From Prostheceraeus crozeri (Eukaryota > Platyhelminthes > Polycladida > Euryleptidae): a stretch of 64,000 bases of DNA. Positions 45,549 to 57,525 of this stretch are shown in pieces. Location of the stretch: the NCBI GenBank assembly GCA_907163375.1, contig CAJQUW010001629.1, positions 22,501 to 86,500 on the forward strand. The letters run 5' to 3'. The notes below the pieces were generated by a model, which had not been told where the DNA came from, did not search any database, and was given only the letters and a program-made list of their open reading frames with translations. Both the position numbers and the translations under genes were made by a program. Each line of letters starts with the position of its first letter. The stretch's first letter is position 1.

Positions 45549-47503
45549 GTGAGTCATATTCCTGTCATATAATAGCGAATCACTGAATTGATCAAGGAGA
45601 TTGTATGCACTAAATGTCGAGTCAGATTATGAATAGCTGCAGCCATAGAGGTTGGATTGTTAGCTATCTTCGCCATCCTAGTATAGAGGGGACCTTAAAT
45701 ATCTCCAACCAGCACGTATAAGTGTCAACAAGCTGAATTCAAATCATAGTGATCTGTGAATGTGACAGTAATAGTGACAGATGTGGCAAATCTGTTAAAA
45801 GACATTGGCAGAAAACGTATTACATTGTGATCGAAATATACAGTGGACGCGTACACTAATCTGACCGACCGGCCGGCCAAATTTCTTTAATTTCCTTTTC
45901 ATCATCGTGTGCGTGAATTATGACTCAGATGATATCCTGCGAAATTCATTGTGGACATTTAGTTCTGAAATTTCATTGAATGGAATACGACACTGTGTGA
46001 TAAAGTGATAAGCAATGCAAATTAGTGTTTTATAAAATGAGCACGGTGTCTTCCATGTTCAAGAGATAAAAAAGATGAAGATGAGATAAGAGATTGAAGA
46101 TGAAATCACAAAATCGCCTGTAGAATCTTTTAGAGGTAAGCTGGAATATCATACTGGTCAGGATCGTTTGCAATTTGCTATAAGGTCAAGCATGCAAAAA
46201 TTTGTAGTGAAATTCACAAATCTGTGGTCACAAGATCAACTTCTAGAATTTCCTTTCATGCGGTCTACAGATGCTGTTTATGGTTCATTTTTATTAATAT
46301 TCATACAAGTGACATCTCTCATGTCGATCTTATTCTGAGAAAAAATATTAGGTTATGTAGCATTTACATCAGAAGTTATCTCAAGATAAAGACAACAAAG
46401 TTCTGAACTAGACCCGCTGTGAGAGTTCAGACTGGTGCCATTATAGTTATCCTATGTCCTCTCTATACTTCGATAGTTTGGATATCCTACCTCTATGGCT
46501 GCAGCTATTCACATGTGAGATGACAGTTTGGATAGACACAAAGCTCTACATTCTACAAAAATGTTCTCTTTTCGACATGAAAAGTTCCATTACCGAGAGT
46601 CTATTTGGACAAAATGATCTTTATGACCAATTAATCTCTCATCGGCACCAAAGACATGATCTAATCTACATGACTGTGCTGCGCATTGATTGATTGACAG
46701 TTAACACTGATGAAACAAACTGTGAGAGCAAATGCAGGCCTCACAGCAAGTGAACATGCAAAAGGAGGATTAAGTAAGTAGCAAAAAGTAGTGTTCCAGT
46801 AGTATTTACGGCAGCGAGAAGACGAATCTGCAAGCAAACCAAGTTAGCAAAAACTCCAATTGGTGAATTCTGTTCTGTCCACAAAAGTCGATGAAGAAAC
46901 CCTAGGTCTACACCAGTTGCACAAAATCTTAGACCAATGCAGACTGTTTGACTGTTTGCTGTGCGGACTGTTGCTGTTGTCGATGATTTTCATACGGATA
47001 ATTGACCAAGTGTAATACTCCATTTCTCGGCGATTATAGCTCAGAGGATGCAAGCGATCTTCTAAGTTCTCTCTCTCTCCCCAAACCTCTATGATTGCTT
47101 CCATGCAAGCACTGCAAATGGATTCTAAACGAAATTATTCCGCAAACCAAGTGAATGTTAGTCGGCAGATCATGTGTTTTCATCATCTAGGTAGCTCCAA
47201 AATGTGCTTGCTAGGCTGAAAGAACTTTCTACCTAGGAAGTTCTCTGAAAATCAAGCAAGCATTAGCCTAGTTTCTTTTTATACATATCAGCCAATGAGC
47301 GATCTGAGACCAATATACAAGAGACAATGATTTCAATGTTGAGACCGAATATTGATATTTTGGGAAAAAATGAAATATTTTCGTGTGCGCTAATCTGCAA
47401 TGCAGCAATGTTTCTGGTAATACTTTCTTGGTCTCACTGCATCTCATAGAGAATAGTGCTCTGCCGTGGCTCTCTATCAGATGCATCAAAGCGAAGAAAA
47501 TAT
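45549..47503. other. no gene seen; probably intron or 3' part of the CACTA unit
   Basis: A GTGAGT donor at 45549 suggests an intron starts here. Small frames at 46224-46693 and 46844-47104 show no motif. No further exon can be supported before about 48200. Confidence 0.35.
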
Positions 47504-47742
47504 CGACACAGTTAGATTAAATGAATTGCATTCAATACATGGAGTGACAGAATGAAGACACAAAAGAGTGCTGACAATAAACGCTACCAGGACAACAATA
47601 AGCTATATACAGTACAAATTCTATCTGAACACAAAGGGGTGGTGCACGATCAGAAGTATTCAGGGCTTCTTAAACAAGGTTTTTAATCGTGCACTACCCC
47701 TATGTGTTCACAAAGAATAATTCATTTAATCTAACTGTATCT
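47504..47742. mobile_element. small palindromic MITE with two nested inverted repeats
   Basis: The outer arms are a perfect 20-bp inverted repeat: acagttagattaaatgaatt at 47508-47527 and its complement at 47719-47738, extended by a few bases with one mismatch. Inside lies a second pair, gaacacaaaggggtggtgca at about 47624 and its near complement at about 47687-47710. The total is about 235 bp and has no coding sequence. Confidence 0.75.
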
Positions 47743-48270
47743 GTACATGCATTTTATTGCAAAGAAAACATCACCAGAAAATGAATTTCTCAAGAAGGAC
47801 AATCATTGTTCAAAATGCCATTCATGTACATCTTTACTTTACAAATGATGTGACGTGCATGATTGCGTATCTTGTGTATTCTTCCGATAGCCAGTGAACA
47901 TTTTCCTCTGTTGAAGGTTTGATGGAAAATTTGTGAATGCAGTTATGATTCACTTGCGTTGCATTGTTTCTCTTTTAAACTTCATTTGCAACATCACGGT
48001 TAGTGAAGCAGATTGGCCTCAGTTGCAATGATATCATTAGCAGCTGGTAGCATTGCTGTAGAGTAGATTGCCTATAATGTTGCTGGTCAAACCGAATTAG
48101 CTGATGGCTTCGTTCACATAGGAGATAGGCAAAATTCAACCTAAACACTTTTTGATTTTTTTCAGCAGATATTTTAAATTTTTGATTTCTATTTTTCAGG
48201 CTCGAGTGACGAAGAAGCAGTCGACGAGCAGGGAAATTTGCGACTTAAGTGATTTTGGTGAACAATAGCG
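47743..48270. other. no gene seen; possible terminal exon
   Basis: A polypyrimidine tract and acceptor (atttttcag, ending 48199) precede a short open stretch. In one register it reads SSDEEAVDEQGNLRLK and then stops; in another it reads ARVTKKQSTSREICDLSDFG. Either might be a last exon of the DUF4806 gene, but this is weak. Confidence 0.25.
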
Positions 48271-51200
48271 GTGATACTTAGGAACGTTCCTAAAGTACCA
48301 AAAAAATTTTTCAAAAATCCTGTTCCGCAGTTAAGTGAACCCGAAGCGAAACTTAGAAGAGATCTATGCATTAAAGAAACAGAGCATGAAATTCAAAGAT
48401 TACGTCTCATTGCTAGAATTAGGGGTGACTTCATAAATCAACTTGATAATGATATGTGCGAGAAAATCTCATGTTCGTATATGTCAGGTGACCAAGTACG
48501 TACTCAAATCTCTAAATGGAAAGAGTTAACTAAAAAGGAAGAAGAAAAGAGTAATGAAATTTGGGATGAAAAACGTAAGTTTTTTGAATCGGATAAACAT
48601 CTGTTGTCTATAAACTCTACTATAAAACCAAATAGGAATTATAATCGATTTAATATTAATCGTAGCTATGCTGATGCTGTAGCTAATAGGTCTAGGAACG
48701 AAAGGATGAATAATGTTAGGAATAATCAGTATCAGAGGACATATTCTGATGGTAATAGATTTCGCTTTCGTCCTAACTATGATAATAGGAATCCAAGACG
48801 TAATTTCAGACGCAATAATAACATGAATTATTATCGCGACTTTCAGGGTCCATCTTCACGGAGAAACTTTAGAAATCAAGATAATCGAAACAATCCAGAT
48901 ACATCTGATTTGAATGACTGTGATGATGATCAGTATGCTGAAAATGTTTCAAATTCTTTTTTAATGTAATTGGTATCTCTACTTTCAACTTTTCAACTTT
49001 AGAACTAGGAGATAGTGATAAGAGCTTACTGCAAAAGGGTTGCAAATTTACTCCTCATCCAAATCGAAATGCGGTTGGAAATGAAGCTGATGTAATTGAA
49101 TTTTGTCGAAAATTGCGATTAAATGATTATTTCAAAGATAGTACATTTGAAAATGATGATATTAAGGTGGCTTATGATCATTCCAATTTTATTCCGGGAA
49201 AAGGTCTAAATCCGAATTTAGATACGATAATCGATTTAATTGAGAATAAAACTGCGACAGTTTCGAAAAAGAGCTGTAGAAAATGGTTCAACTTGTCTAG
49301 ATCTGAGAATGTTTGTTTTAAAGAATTGAAAAATAATAAGTCTATCCATATAACAAAATCAGACAAGGGAGGATCTTTCGTCATTTTAGATTATTCTTTT
49401 TACAAAAGTAGAATTCTATCCGAACATTTGTGTGATGATAATACGTACAGAAAATTAGATAAGTATAACCCGAATGAAACTGTCAACAAGATCAAGCGAT
49501 TTTGTAATGATCATAAGATGACTTGTAAATTTTCTCAGAGAGAATTCAATTACCTTACAAAATAACTTAAGTAAGTTAATTAACTAGTAACTAGTAATTA
49601 GTAAGTAGTTAATTTAACTTTGAAGTTTCATTCCTTTATGGTCTTCCTAAGTTGCATAAGCATGCAAACGATTTTAGTCAACTAATTCCAGATCGATATG
49701 GTCACGTAAAGGTTCAACCTCCACAAAATTTGAAATTTAGACCTATAATATCTAGTAGCCACTCACCAACAAATCATTTAAGTTCATTTGTAGATGAAAT
49801 TCTGAAGCCGGTTAGCACATCACTCCCTAGTTATTGTAGAGATACCTGCGATTTCCTGTCTAAATTGCCACGGGATTTTGATGCAATTGGAAATGATGCA
49901 ATTTTTGCCTCATTCGATGTCGTTTCATTATATACGAACATTTCCCTTGAATTGGGTATGGAAGCTATTTCCTATTGGCTCCAAAATAGTAGATCACTAA
50001 TTTCGGAAAGGTTTTCAAATGACTTTATTTTGGGATCGGTCAAGTTCGTTTTAGAAAATAACTATTTCAGCTTTGAAAATGACTTATATGTACAAATTAG
50101 GGGTACTGCCATGGGTACAAAGATGTCCCCGACCTATGCCATTTTAGTGATGGGTTTCATCGAAGTAAACATGTACAGAATTCTTAAAGAGATTCATAAT
50201 GAAGAAATAAGTAATTCAATTAAGAATACATGGTTGAGATATATTGATGATTGCTGGATTATTTGGGAAAGGAGATTTGGAGATATTACGGACTTTTATA
50301 ATGTAATTAATGGTTTAAATGATAGTATAAAATTTCCAATGGAATCTAATAGCCTAGCATTAACGTTTTGGATGTTTTGGTTTATAGGGATGAGAATAAA
50401 GTAGAAACCGATATTTTTTGCAAACCAACAGATGGTTTTAGTTATGTACCCTATAACTCGGCTCACCCTAGGCACACATTAAATAACGTTCCATATACTC
50501 TAGCGAATAGAATTGTCAAAATTGTTTCTCAAGAAAATAAAAAGGAAATTAGACTGTTAGAATTAAAAGATAAATTACTGAAACTAAATTATCCCGAATG
50601 TCTTATCAATAACGCTTTTCTTAGGGCCCAGCAGAGTCAAACAACAAATTGTAACAGACTAAATGAGTCAAAGTCAAACGTAAACTCTATGAACCCTTTT
50701 ATTACAACTCATAACAAGAACAATCCCAACATATTCCAAGAAGTGATTCTTCCTGTGAGCGGTAGCTTGAGCTTAATTGAGTCATTCAAGGACAAGAAAA
50801 TAATGAGTGTGTTCAAGCAACCGAAATCTCTTCTTAGATCTCTTTGTCAGAACAATAGGAAAACTATAAATGGTGTCAGTAGGTGTGGTGAACCCAGATG
50901 TGCATGTTGTGAAACGATGATAGTAGGCAAAACAATAGTATTTGATGTCAATGGTGTAAGTAAATGTTTTACTATTAATTCCAATCTGAACTGCTACTCC
51001 AGCAATGTGATATATGTCATTCGATGTAAGAATTGTCAAGATTATTACATAGGGCATACTGGAGGTAGTTTTAGGAAAAGACTTACGTTACATAGACAAC
51101 AGATGTTTAGACCTCAATATACAATTTTGGACGTTAGTCGTCATATATCTATGTGCACAGCTACTACATCTTTACATAATAAATTCGAAGCTGCACCAAT

Positions 51201-51690
51201 TTATAAGATGTCACCATCATCCACAAGGATTGATCGGGAGAACAAAGAGAAGATGCTCATATCTATGCTGCAGCCTAAGCTAAATAAATCATGACTACAT
51301 GAAGATGCTACTTCTATGTGCCAATTCCCCGATTGTTGTTTGCATTAAACTATGTATAATTTGAAAATATATCCATTCAGTTCATTCCCATGACTAGCCT
51401 CTAAGAGGTGAAACCGGTCGGGAAATTAGATTTTGGTTTTTCCTGAGTTGTGTATTCATATATATATATATATACTTAGGAATTAGGAAAAACCTATTAT
51501 GAACTGAATACTGAAGACTAACGCGTGACATCATCATAAACAACATTCATATTCGTGTTACAATTGCTTGCATAATCCCAACATAATATAGTTAGATTGA
51601 GTATGGACGTTAGCAAGAATTATGTAAACTGAACATCTAGTAATGATGATGAAAATCCAACAACCTATGTTGGAAATACATTTTCAAATG
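48271..51690 (+). mobile_element. Penelope-like element with GIY-YIG endonuclease
   Basis: Plus-strand coding parts in order. The N-terminal region ends in an Arg/Asn-rich stretch (RRNFRRNNNMNYYRDFQG). A pre-RT block follows (HITKSDKGGSFVILDY). RT contains FASFDVVSLYTNI (about 49905), RGTAMGTKMSPTYA and the catalytic WLRYIDDCWIIWE (about 50235). A Cys cluster (CGEPRCACCETM) leads to the GIY-YIG nuclease (VIYVIRCKNCQDYYIGHTGG, about 51010), ending at 51294. About 400 bp of 3' non-coding sequence follow. It looks broken, with about three frame disruptions. It belongs to the endonuclease-bearing Penelope group, which cuts target DNA with GIY-YIG and primes reverse transcription there. Confidence 0.92.
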
Positions 51691-51960
51691 GTGACTGGCT
51701 GTGGGTCACTGAACTCCATACACGGGCCTCGGGCTTGGTCCATTCAAAGTTGGTGAGACCGTTGAATCCTGACGTAGTTGTGAAACCTGATCTAGATTAT
51801 TTCTATGGATCTGAAATTTCTCAAGATGATATCAAAGTAGCTCTGTGTAGAAAACCGATTGGGACTTACTTGTTGCGTCCTTCTGAGCGGAATCCGAAGA
51901 ATAACACCTTATATGTCGTCTGTCCAGATAATTCGAATCACACAAAGCCTTTCCCTAGAA
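51690..51960 (+). other. SH3-SH2 coding fragment, RASA1-like
   Basis: The frame is open from the Penelope border. GDWLWVTELHTRASGLVHSK reads as the end of an SH3 domain. After a short linker, DLDYFYGSEISQDDIKVALC and GTYLLRPSERNPKNNTLYVV read as the first half of an SH2 domain, including the conserved Arg of the phosphotyrosine pocket (LLRPSE). The SH3-then-SH2 order and wording recall Ras GTPase-activating proteins. There is no start codon or splice acceptor at the left edge. On the right the frame runs on into tandem repeats and the SH2 domain is not completed. It is probably a piece of a host exon or gene copy. Confidence 0.6.
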
Positions 51961-51965
51961 CAACA

Positions 51966-52605
51966 GGAGTTGCTTCTCCTGTAGTTACTGGAGTGGAATG
52001 CTGTAGCTGCGTAACTTCAATAGCTTGTGGAGTACGACGCTTCTCAGGAGTTTCTGCCGGAGTGGAATGCTGTGACGGTGATGGAACTTCAAGAGAATCT
52101 TCAAGATCTTGTGTCGGAACAGGAACAGGAGTTGCTTCTCCTGTAGTTACTGGAGTGGAATGCTGTGGCTGCGTAACTTCAATAGCTTGTGGAGTACGAC
52201 GCTTCTCAGGAGTTTCTGCCCGAGTGGAATGCTGTGACGGTGATGGAACTTCAAGAGAATCTTCAAGATCTTGTGTCGGAACAGGAACAGGAGTTGCTTC
52301 TCCTGTAGTTACTGGAGTGGAATGCTGCGACGGTGATGGAACTTCAAGAGAATCTTCAAGATCTTGTGTCGGAACAGGAACAGGAGTTGCTTCTCCTGTA
52401 GTTACTGGAGTGGAATGCTGCGACGGTGATGGAACTTCAAGAGAATCTTCAAGATCTTGTGTCGGAGCAGGAACAGGAGTTGCTTCTCCTGTAGTTACTG
52501 GAGTGGAATGCTGTGACGGTGCTGGAACTTCAAGAGAATCTTCAAGAGCTTGTGTCGGAACAGGAACAGGAGTTGCTTCTCCTGTAGTTACTAGAGTGGA
52601 ATCCT
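51966..52605 (+). repeat. in-frame tandem repeat, units of 162 and 93 bp
   Basis: Units begin (ggagttgcttctcctgtagt) at 51966, 52128, 52290, 52383, 52476 and 52569. The lengths are 162, 162, 93, 93 and 93 plus a partial. The longer unit is the 93-bp unit with 69 extra bp. All lengths are multiples of three, so the reading frame from the SH2 fragment stays open through the array (GVASPVVTGVECCDGDGTSR per unit) until a stop just after 52605. It is a coding-compatible minisatellite; whether it is translated is unknown. Confidence 0.93.
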
Positions 52606-53069
52606 GACTAAACGACTACAGCCTTAAAAGCATCCTTGCAAGACACATCTGTTACTACAGTTTCAACCCTGAGATAATGCTTTTTCCCATTTATTCTTCT
52701 TCAAATTCATGGTGCTACAATTGAATCCCCACATCCATTATGTGTGTTCAAGATGCAATCGTGCGGATTCGGTGTCAAGAAATCAACTCTCAACGATCCC
52801 TGCTGTGTGTCACAACAACTTGTGTTTTACGAACTTTAAATTTCCATGTTGTATTTAGCTCTACTGTATTATTAAAATTTCTGAGACACCGAGACACTTT
52901 CTTAACATATGCGTAGGAGTGCTCTGATTGGTAAACTGTGATTGGCTGTACTATTTCTATATAATCATTCACTCCACCTGTTTCGGTGTCTCTTGCTGTA
53001 TCTCTGTATCTCGTGAAGTCACGATCAGCGTACTTGCCAGACTAAGAAATCGCATATTTTGACTTAACA
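52606..53069. other. leader of the Tigger-type element
   Basis: Holds a short inverted pair (gagacaccgagac near 52881 and ttcggtgtctc near 52980). No gene is seen. The transposon's left end could not be fixed. Confidence 0.35.
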
Positions 53070-54407
53070 ATGGCTCAAAAACGAAAAGCAATTTCATTAG
53101 ATACAAAGCGAGACATCTGTCTGAGACTTGAGAAGAAGCAATCATCGCAGGCCGACATTTGCAAGGAATTTGACTTGAGCAAATCAATAATTAGCACGAT
53201 TTGGAAGGAGAAAGCGACTTATTTGAAATCTCAGTCCATGCTGGGGACAGCAAAGAAGATGAGAAGGCCAACTCTCGCTGACGTCGATGAAGCCATGAAT
53301 CGGTGGTTTCAGCAGACGCGATCCATGACTGTGCCGCTTTCCGGTCCAATTGTTCGCGAAAAGGCTTTGGAATTTGCCAATCAACTTGGTTATGAAGATT
53401 TCAAACCAAGTGAAGGTTGGCTGTCTAGCTTTCGTCTACGTCATAACATTGTCTTCAAGTCAGTTCGTGGAGAAAGCAATTCAGTATCTCTAACTAAAGT
53501 AACTGATTGGAAAGATAAACTACCGGAACTCTTGTCTCAGTATGAAGACCGCGATGTGTTCAACGTTGACGAAACTGGACTTTTCTTCAAACTGCTACCG
53601 AACAAGACCCTGGCCTACAAAAGCGAGCAGTGTCACGGTGGAAAGGCCAGTGAGGAAAGATTGACTGTTGGACAACATGGATTGTTCAGAGAACCTCGCG
53701 ATAGGAAAGTCAGCGAAACCGAGGTGCTTCAAGAATGTCAAGAAGTTGCCGATTCAATATTTGAACAACAAGAAAGCTTGGATGACAAGTTCCGGATGGA
53801 AGGAAGAAATGTCATCATCTTCCTGGACAATTGCAGTGCCCATCCTCCCGAAGCTGCTAACCGTCTCTCAGCTATCCATCTGGCCTTCTTTCCACCTAAT
53901 TCGACGAGTCACTTGCAGCCATGTGACCTCGGTATCATCAAGAACTTGAAAGACTTCTACAAACGCCGTCTCCTTCTACATGTGTTGTCTAGTCTGGAGA
54001 ACAATCCCGAGAACACTCCCGTTGTCAACGTTCTGCAATCCCTTCGTTGGATTCGAGCCGCTTGGCAGAACGTTTCTTCTGTCACGATTTCCAATTACTT
54101 CCTCAAAGCTGATGAGGAAGTGTCAACGAATTCCGTAATGACGGATACGGAAATTGTTGCTTCCGTTCGCGATGATGATGATGAAGTCATCGAAGATGGT
54201 AGTGATGATGATGAAGAGGGCGAGGCTCATAAGGCTCCATCAGCATCGGAAGCCAAAGACGCGGTGACTCTTCTTCACTGTTTCTTCGAATCCCATCCAA
54301 GAGATAGTGACGTGATTGCATGCTTGAACATCATTGATAGTGCCATACAGTGTTCAAGACTGCATCGCTGTGTGCAGAAAAAGATCACCGACTTTTTTAA
54401 AAAGTGA
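53070..54407 (+). CDS. Tigger/pogo-type transposase, open but internally shifted
   Basis: The ATG at 53070 opens 445 codons. Domains are a CENP-B-like helix-turn-helix (KRKAISLDTKRDICLRLEKK, residues 3-60), a second DNA-binding domain (FKPSEGWLSSFRLRHNI, about 120-136) and a DDE core. The catalytic parts visible are NVDETGLFF (first D), FLDNCSAHP (second D) and PCDLGIIKNLK (third D). Between about 53683 and 53805 the family sequence (KSAKPRCFKNVKKLP, NNKKAWMTS) lies in another frame. Two deletions have shifted the frame out and back, so the ORF stays open but about 45 residues are wrong and some are missing. It is probably inactive. The C-terminus is acidic, as in Tigger proteins. Confidence 0.85.
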   Translation: MAQKRKAISLDTKRDICLRLEKKQSSQADICKEFDLSKSIISTIWKEKATYLKSQSMLGTAKKMRRPTLADVDEAMNRWFQQTRSMTVPLSGPIVREKALEFANQLGYEDFKPSEGWLSSFRLRHNIVFKSVRGESNSVSLTKVTDWKDKLPELLSQYEDRDVFNVDETGLFFKLLPNKTLAYKSEQCHGGKASEERLTVGQHGLFREPRDRKVSETEVLQECQEVADSIFEQQESLDDKFRMEGRNVIIFLDNCSAHPPEAANRLSAIHLAFFPPNSTSHLQPCDLGIIKNLKDFYKRRLLLHVLSSLENNPENTPVVNVLQSLRWIRAAWQNVSSVTISNYFLKADEEVSTNSVMTDTEIVASVRDDDDEVIEDGSDDDEEGEAHKAPSASEAKDAVTLLHCFFESHPRDSDVIACLNIIDSAIQCSRLHRCVQKKITDFFKK

Positions 54408-55411
54408 TTGAAATTGTCAGAATTTGTATACATGTAGCTACTACATTTTTGTACATGTGCTTATCACAAGTTATCGTAAATCTAAATAAGTTTGTCAAAT
54501 GCATTGTATACTCATTCACTCTATATTGATTGTTTTATGTACAAATAGGCTACGACTACTTGTAGTATAGGGTACCTATGCGTGTATTACAAGTACTTCA
54601 TGCATACATGCGCTCACAGATACCGGGTTTTGACAACATCGACATGCATAACTACCGTGATTAAGTCCCCGGTTATCAAAATAGTCGGTTGTGAAAACAC
54701 GGTTGTATTAATTCAGTATATTTAGATGAAAACTGATGAAAATATACATAATTCTATTGATTTTGGTTTTTTCAGCGTTCTGATATGATTTTAGTTGATT
54801 ATTTCTTAAATTTCATGAAAAAACGGCAATTCTTTAAGAAGAAAATTTGACAATGTAAGGACCGGGTTTTCGCATCCACTGAAAAGCATATGATATTATT
54901 TTAAATAATTAAATTTATTTGTTTTAAAATTGTCACAATAATACATTTCATCGAATAATACTTTGTTAGCAATTTGATCAGTTTTATTGTAAATATATGT
55001 ATAGTACTGACAGTAATAAAATAGTAAAAAAATTGTGTTTATATTTTTTTAAATACTAACTTGACTAAGAGGTAATTCAAATAGTCGAAATATCACAAAT
55101 AGTCGTGAAACAATTTTCCTTCGTTTATTTAAGAAAAACTAAGTGAAGTTTCTGCTTCGATATTTTTTTTATATTATAGAATTTATCAACTTAAAGCATG
55201 TTTATAACAGGTTTTGAATATGGCAAAGAATGAAACTGTTACATAATACTGAAGTGTGGGCTTTTTGTTAGGAAGTGGCTATTCATCCGACATGGTCGTG
55301 GCAGATATTAAGTGGATGGATACCGTGAGAATTCGGATGATATATTTAGTAAAATTTAAGTAACTAACGATTGACACTGATGGTGATCCTTTTAACACAT
55401 AAGTTATGATA
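54408..55411. other. no gene seen
   Basis: AT-rich. 54620-54720 has several ccgggttt/aaaccgg-like words that may be the right end of the Tigger element. Otherwise nothing is recognised. Confidence 0.35.
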
Positions 55412-55413
55412 TA

Positions 55414-56823
55414 CCATCGTGGCCACAAAATTAAGCCCACTTGTGTTATTTCTGACATATTGTGAAAATGTCATGAAGAATGCTTCTGTTGCGAAAGCTA
55501 TGCCTCAACAGGCTACCAAATTGTCTGACGCGCTATGATTGTTGAATAGCTGAAGTTGATTCGAATTGTAGATATCTTTGAGTTTAAAATTCAAATCATA
55601 GTGTCAACTGCTGTAGCACGCAACTTCTGACATTTTAGTAAACAATGGGTAAGACGAAGGACGTTTCTCAGTTTCACCGCGGAAAAATCGTCGCTCTGAT
55701 TGAATCAGGGCTATCACAGCGTCAGGTGGCATCTCAATTGAGTCTATCCAGGGGAGCCATAAGAAATGCTTTGCAATTTCCACTCGGACGTCGGAAGAAC
55801 TGTGGACGATCGAGAGTCTCAACTGAAAGGGTGGATCGCTACTAGAAGATCCAGATCGACAAAGCTCCAACTCTTTCTTTCAAAGATCCAACTCTTAAAT
55901 CTGAATAAAACGCTGAGTGACGCAGCAGCTGAGCTTAGTGATCGGACTATTCGACGACGACTGCAGAAAGAATTCAAACTTCCCGCCCGTCGACCTTCAA
56001 AAAAGCCCATGTTGACTGAGAAGCTGCGTCGAATGAGATTGCAGTTTTGCCATCTTTATAAGGACAAGCCCAAACAATGGTGGAGTCAGGTCATGTTCTC
56101 CGATGAAAGTGTCTTCCAACAGGTACGAAATTGTGCATCCAACTACATTCGTCGGCCTTCCGGCAAAAGGTACGATCCGAGATTTACTATAAAAACTGTA
56201 AAGTATCCACCTTCAGTAATGATTTGGGGTGCTCAGTGCAGCAGGTCGCGCTGGATTGGTCGTCTGCAAAAAAGTGAAAGGTTGAATTCGGCCAGATACA
56301 TCGAAATTCTGAACGAGAAAGTGCTGCCTCATATGACAATCCATCGAACAAGCATATTCCAGCAAGATTCGGCGCCATGCCATGTCTCCAAGGCAACAAA
56401 GAGATGGTTTTCTGAAAATGAAGTAACTCTGCTGTCACAATGGCCGTCGAACTCCCCTGACCTCAACGTAATTGAGAACTGTTGGTCCCACATGAAGACA
56501 GAAGTAGCTGCCCATCGCCCCACATCAGAAACGGATCTCATAAACGTCATTAAGACTGTATGGACTAAAGAGATTACCGCAGAATATTGCCAAAACTGGT
56601 GTTTAGCATGCCTGACCGGATCAAAGCTGTTCTGAGAAACAAAGGATATCCGACCAAATTTTGAGTACTGGCAGTGAATTTTTTGCAAAGCTTGTTCAAA
56701 CAAGTGCTCTGAATCTTTTAGAATGTGATTTGCAGAATAAAAGATAAATGAAGTACTTAAATACTTGACTTTTCATTTTGTTTAGAAAATTTTTGGGTGG
56801 GCTTAATTTTTTGGCCACGATGG
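55414..56823 (+). mobile_element. Tc1/mariner transposon, complete ends
   Basis: The terminal inverted repeats are about 27 bp: ccatcgtggccacaaaatta (from 55414) and its complement ending ggccacgatgg (56823), with a single mismatch in the visible part. They are flanked by TA on both sides (55412-55413 and 56824-56825). Total 1410 bp, typical of Tc1. It holds one transposase gene, now frameshifted. The near-identity of the ends suggests it is fairly young. Confidence 0.95.
55645..56635 (+). pseudogene. Tc1-type transposase with one frameshift
   Basis: The ATG at 55645 (MGKTKDVSQFHRGKIVALIE) starts the paired-like helix-turn-helix (GLSQRQVASQLSLSRGAI). The frame then changes by one somewhere at 55766-55845. 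The second frame carries SDRTIRRRLQKEF and the catalytic core: VMFSDESVF (D), FQQDSAPCH (D) and SNSPDLNVIENCW (E), with about 35 residues between the second D and the E. The stop is at 56635. Length is close to the usual 340 residues. Confidence 0.92.
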
Positions 56824-57525
56824 TATATATACCGGGTGTCCCAAAAAAAGTGACGAAAACTAAACGCTTATAACTTCGTCAATTTCCATTCTATTGAGCT
56901 AACTTTTTGCATACAAATGTAAAATACCCATAAATTTTTGTCTGTAAAGTTTGAAGTTTCAACATTGAGTACTCTTAAAGGAATCTGGTGTAAGCTCGAA
57001 TCTTGTGTATTTCCAATGGTAGAATTCAAGATATCGGATATAATGATATGCGATTTCCATCCATCAATCTTGATCATAGCGCGCTTTTCCAGCATGATTC
57101 TGAAATCATAGCACGTCAATGATTTCTATTGACTCATAGTGAGATTGATTACAATGGCTGGAAAAAACTTGATGGACTACACAAAGTAAGGAAGCATTAA
57201 TAAGTTTGCTGACCTCATGGACCTCGGATGTATAAGGACGCGACACGAAGGACTATTTTTTACTTCTGTGTACAGCTGGTGGTTGGAGGTGTCACACGCC
57301 AACACACGGTTTTTTAAAGCAAGTCGTACGCTACAACAGTCTGTAGGAAGAGTATAATAGAAATGCGCGTGCGTTATCGTTTTCTACCGCAAGGGGATTC
57401 GTCCAAGGCCAATTAGAGGCGATAATCACCACTGCATGATCGTTGAGTGACTGCTGCAGCAAGTAGCTAGTATGCCTCGTGTCAAAACGTTTTATTCTTG
57501 ATCATAAGTTCGGACGCGCGAAGAA
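56824..57525. other. no gene seen; transposon-like start
   Basis: Begins ataccgggtgtcccaaaaaa right after the Tc1 target site, a phrase typical of one end of several small DNA transposon families. No partner end was found. 57430-57525 is the leader of the P-type gene. Confidence 0.35.
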
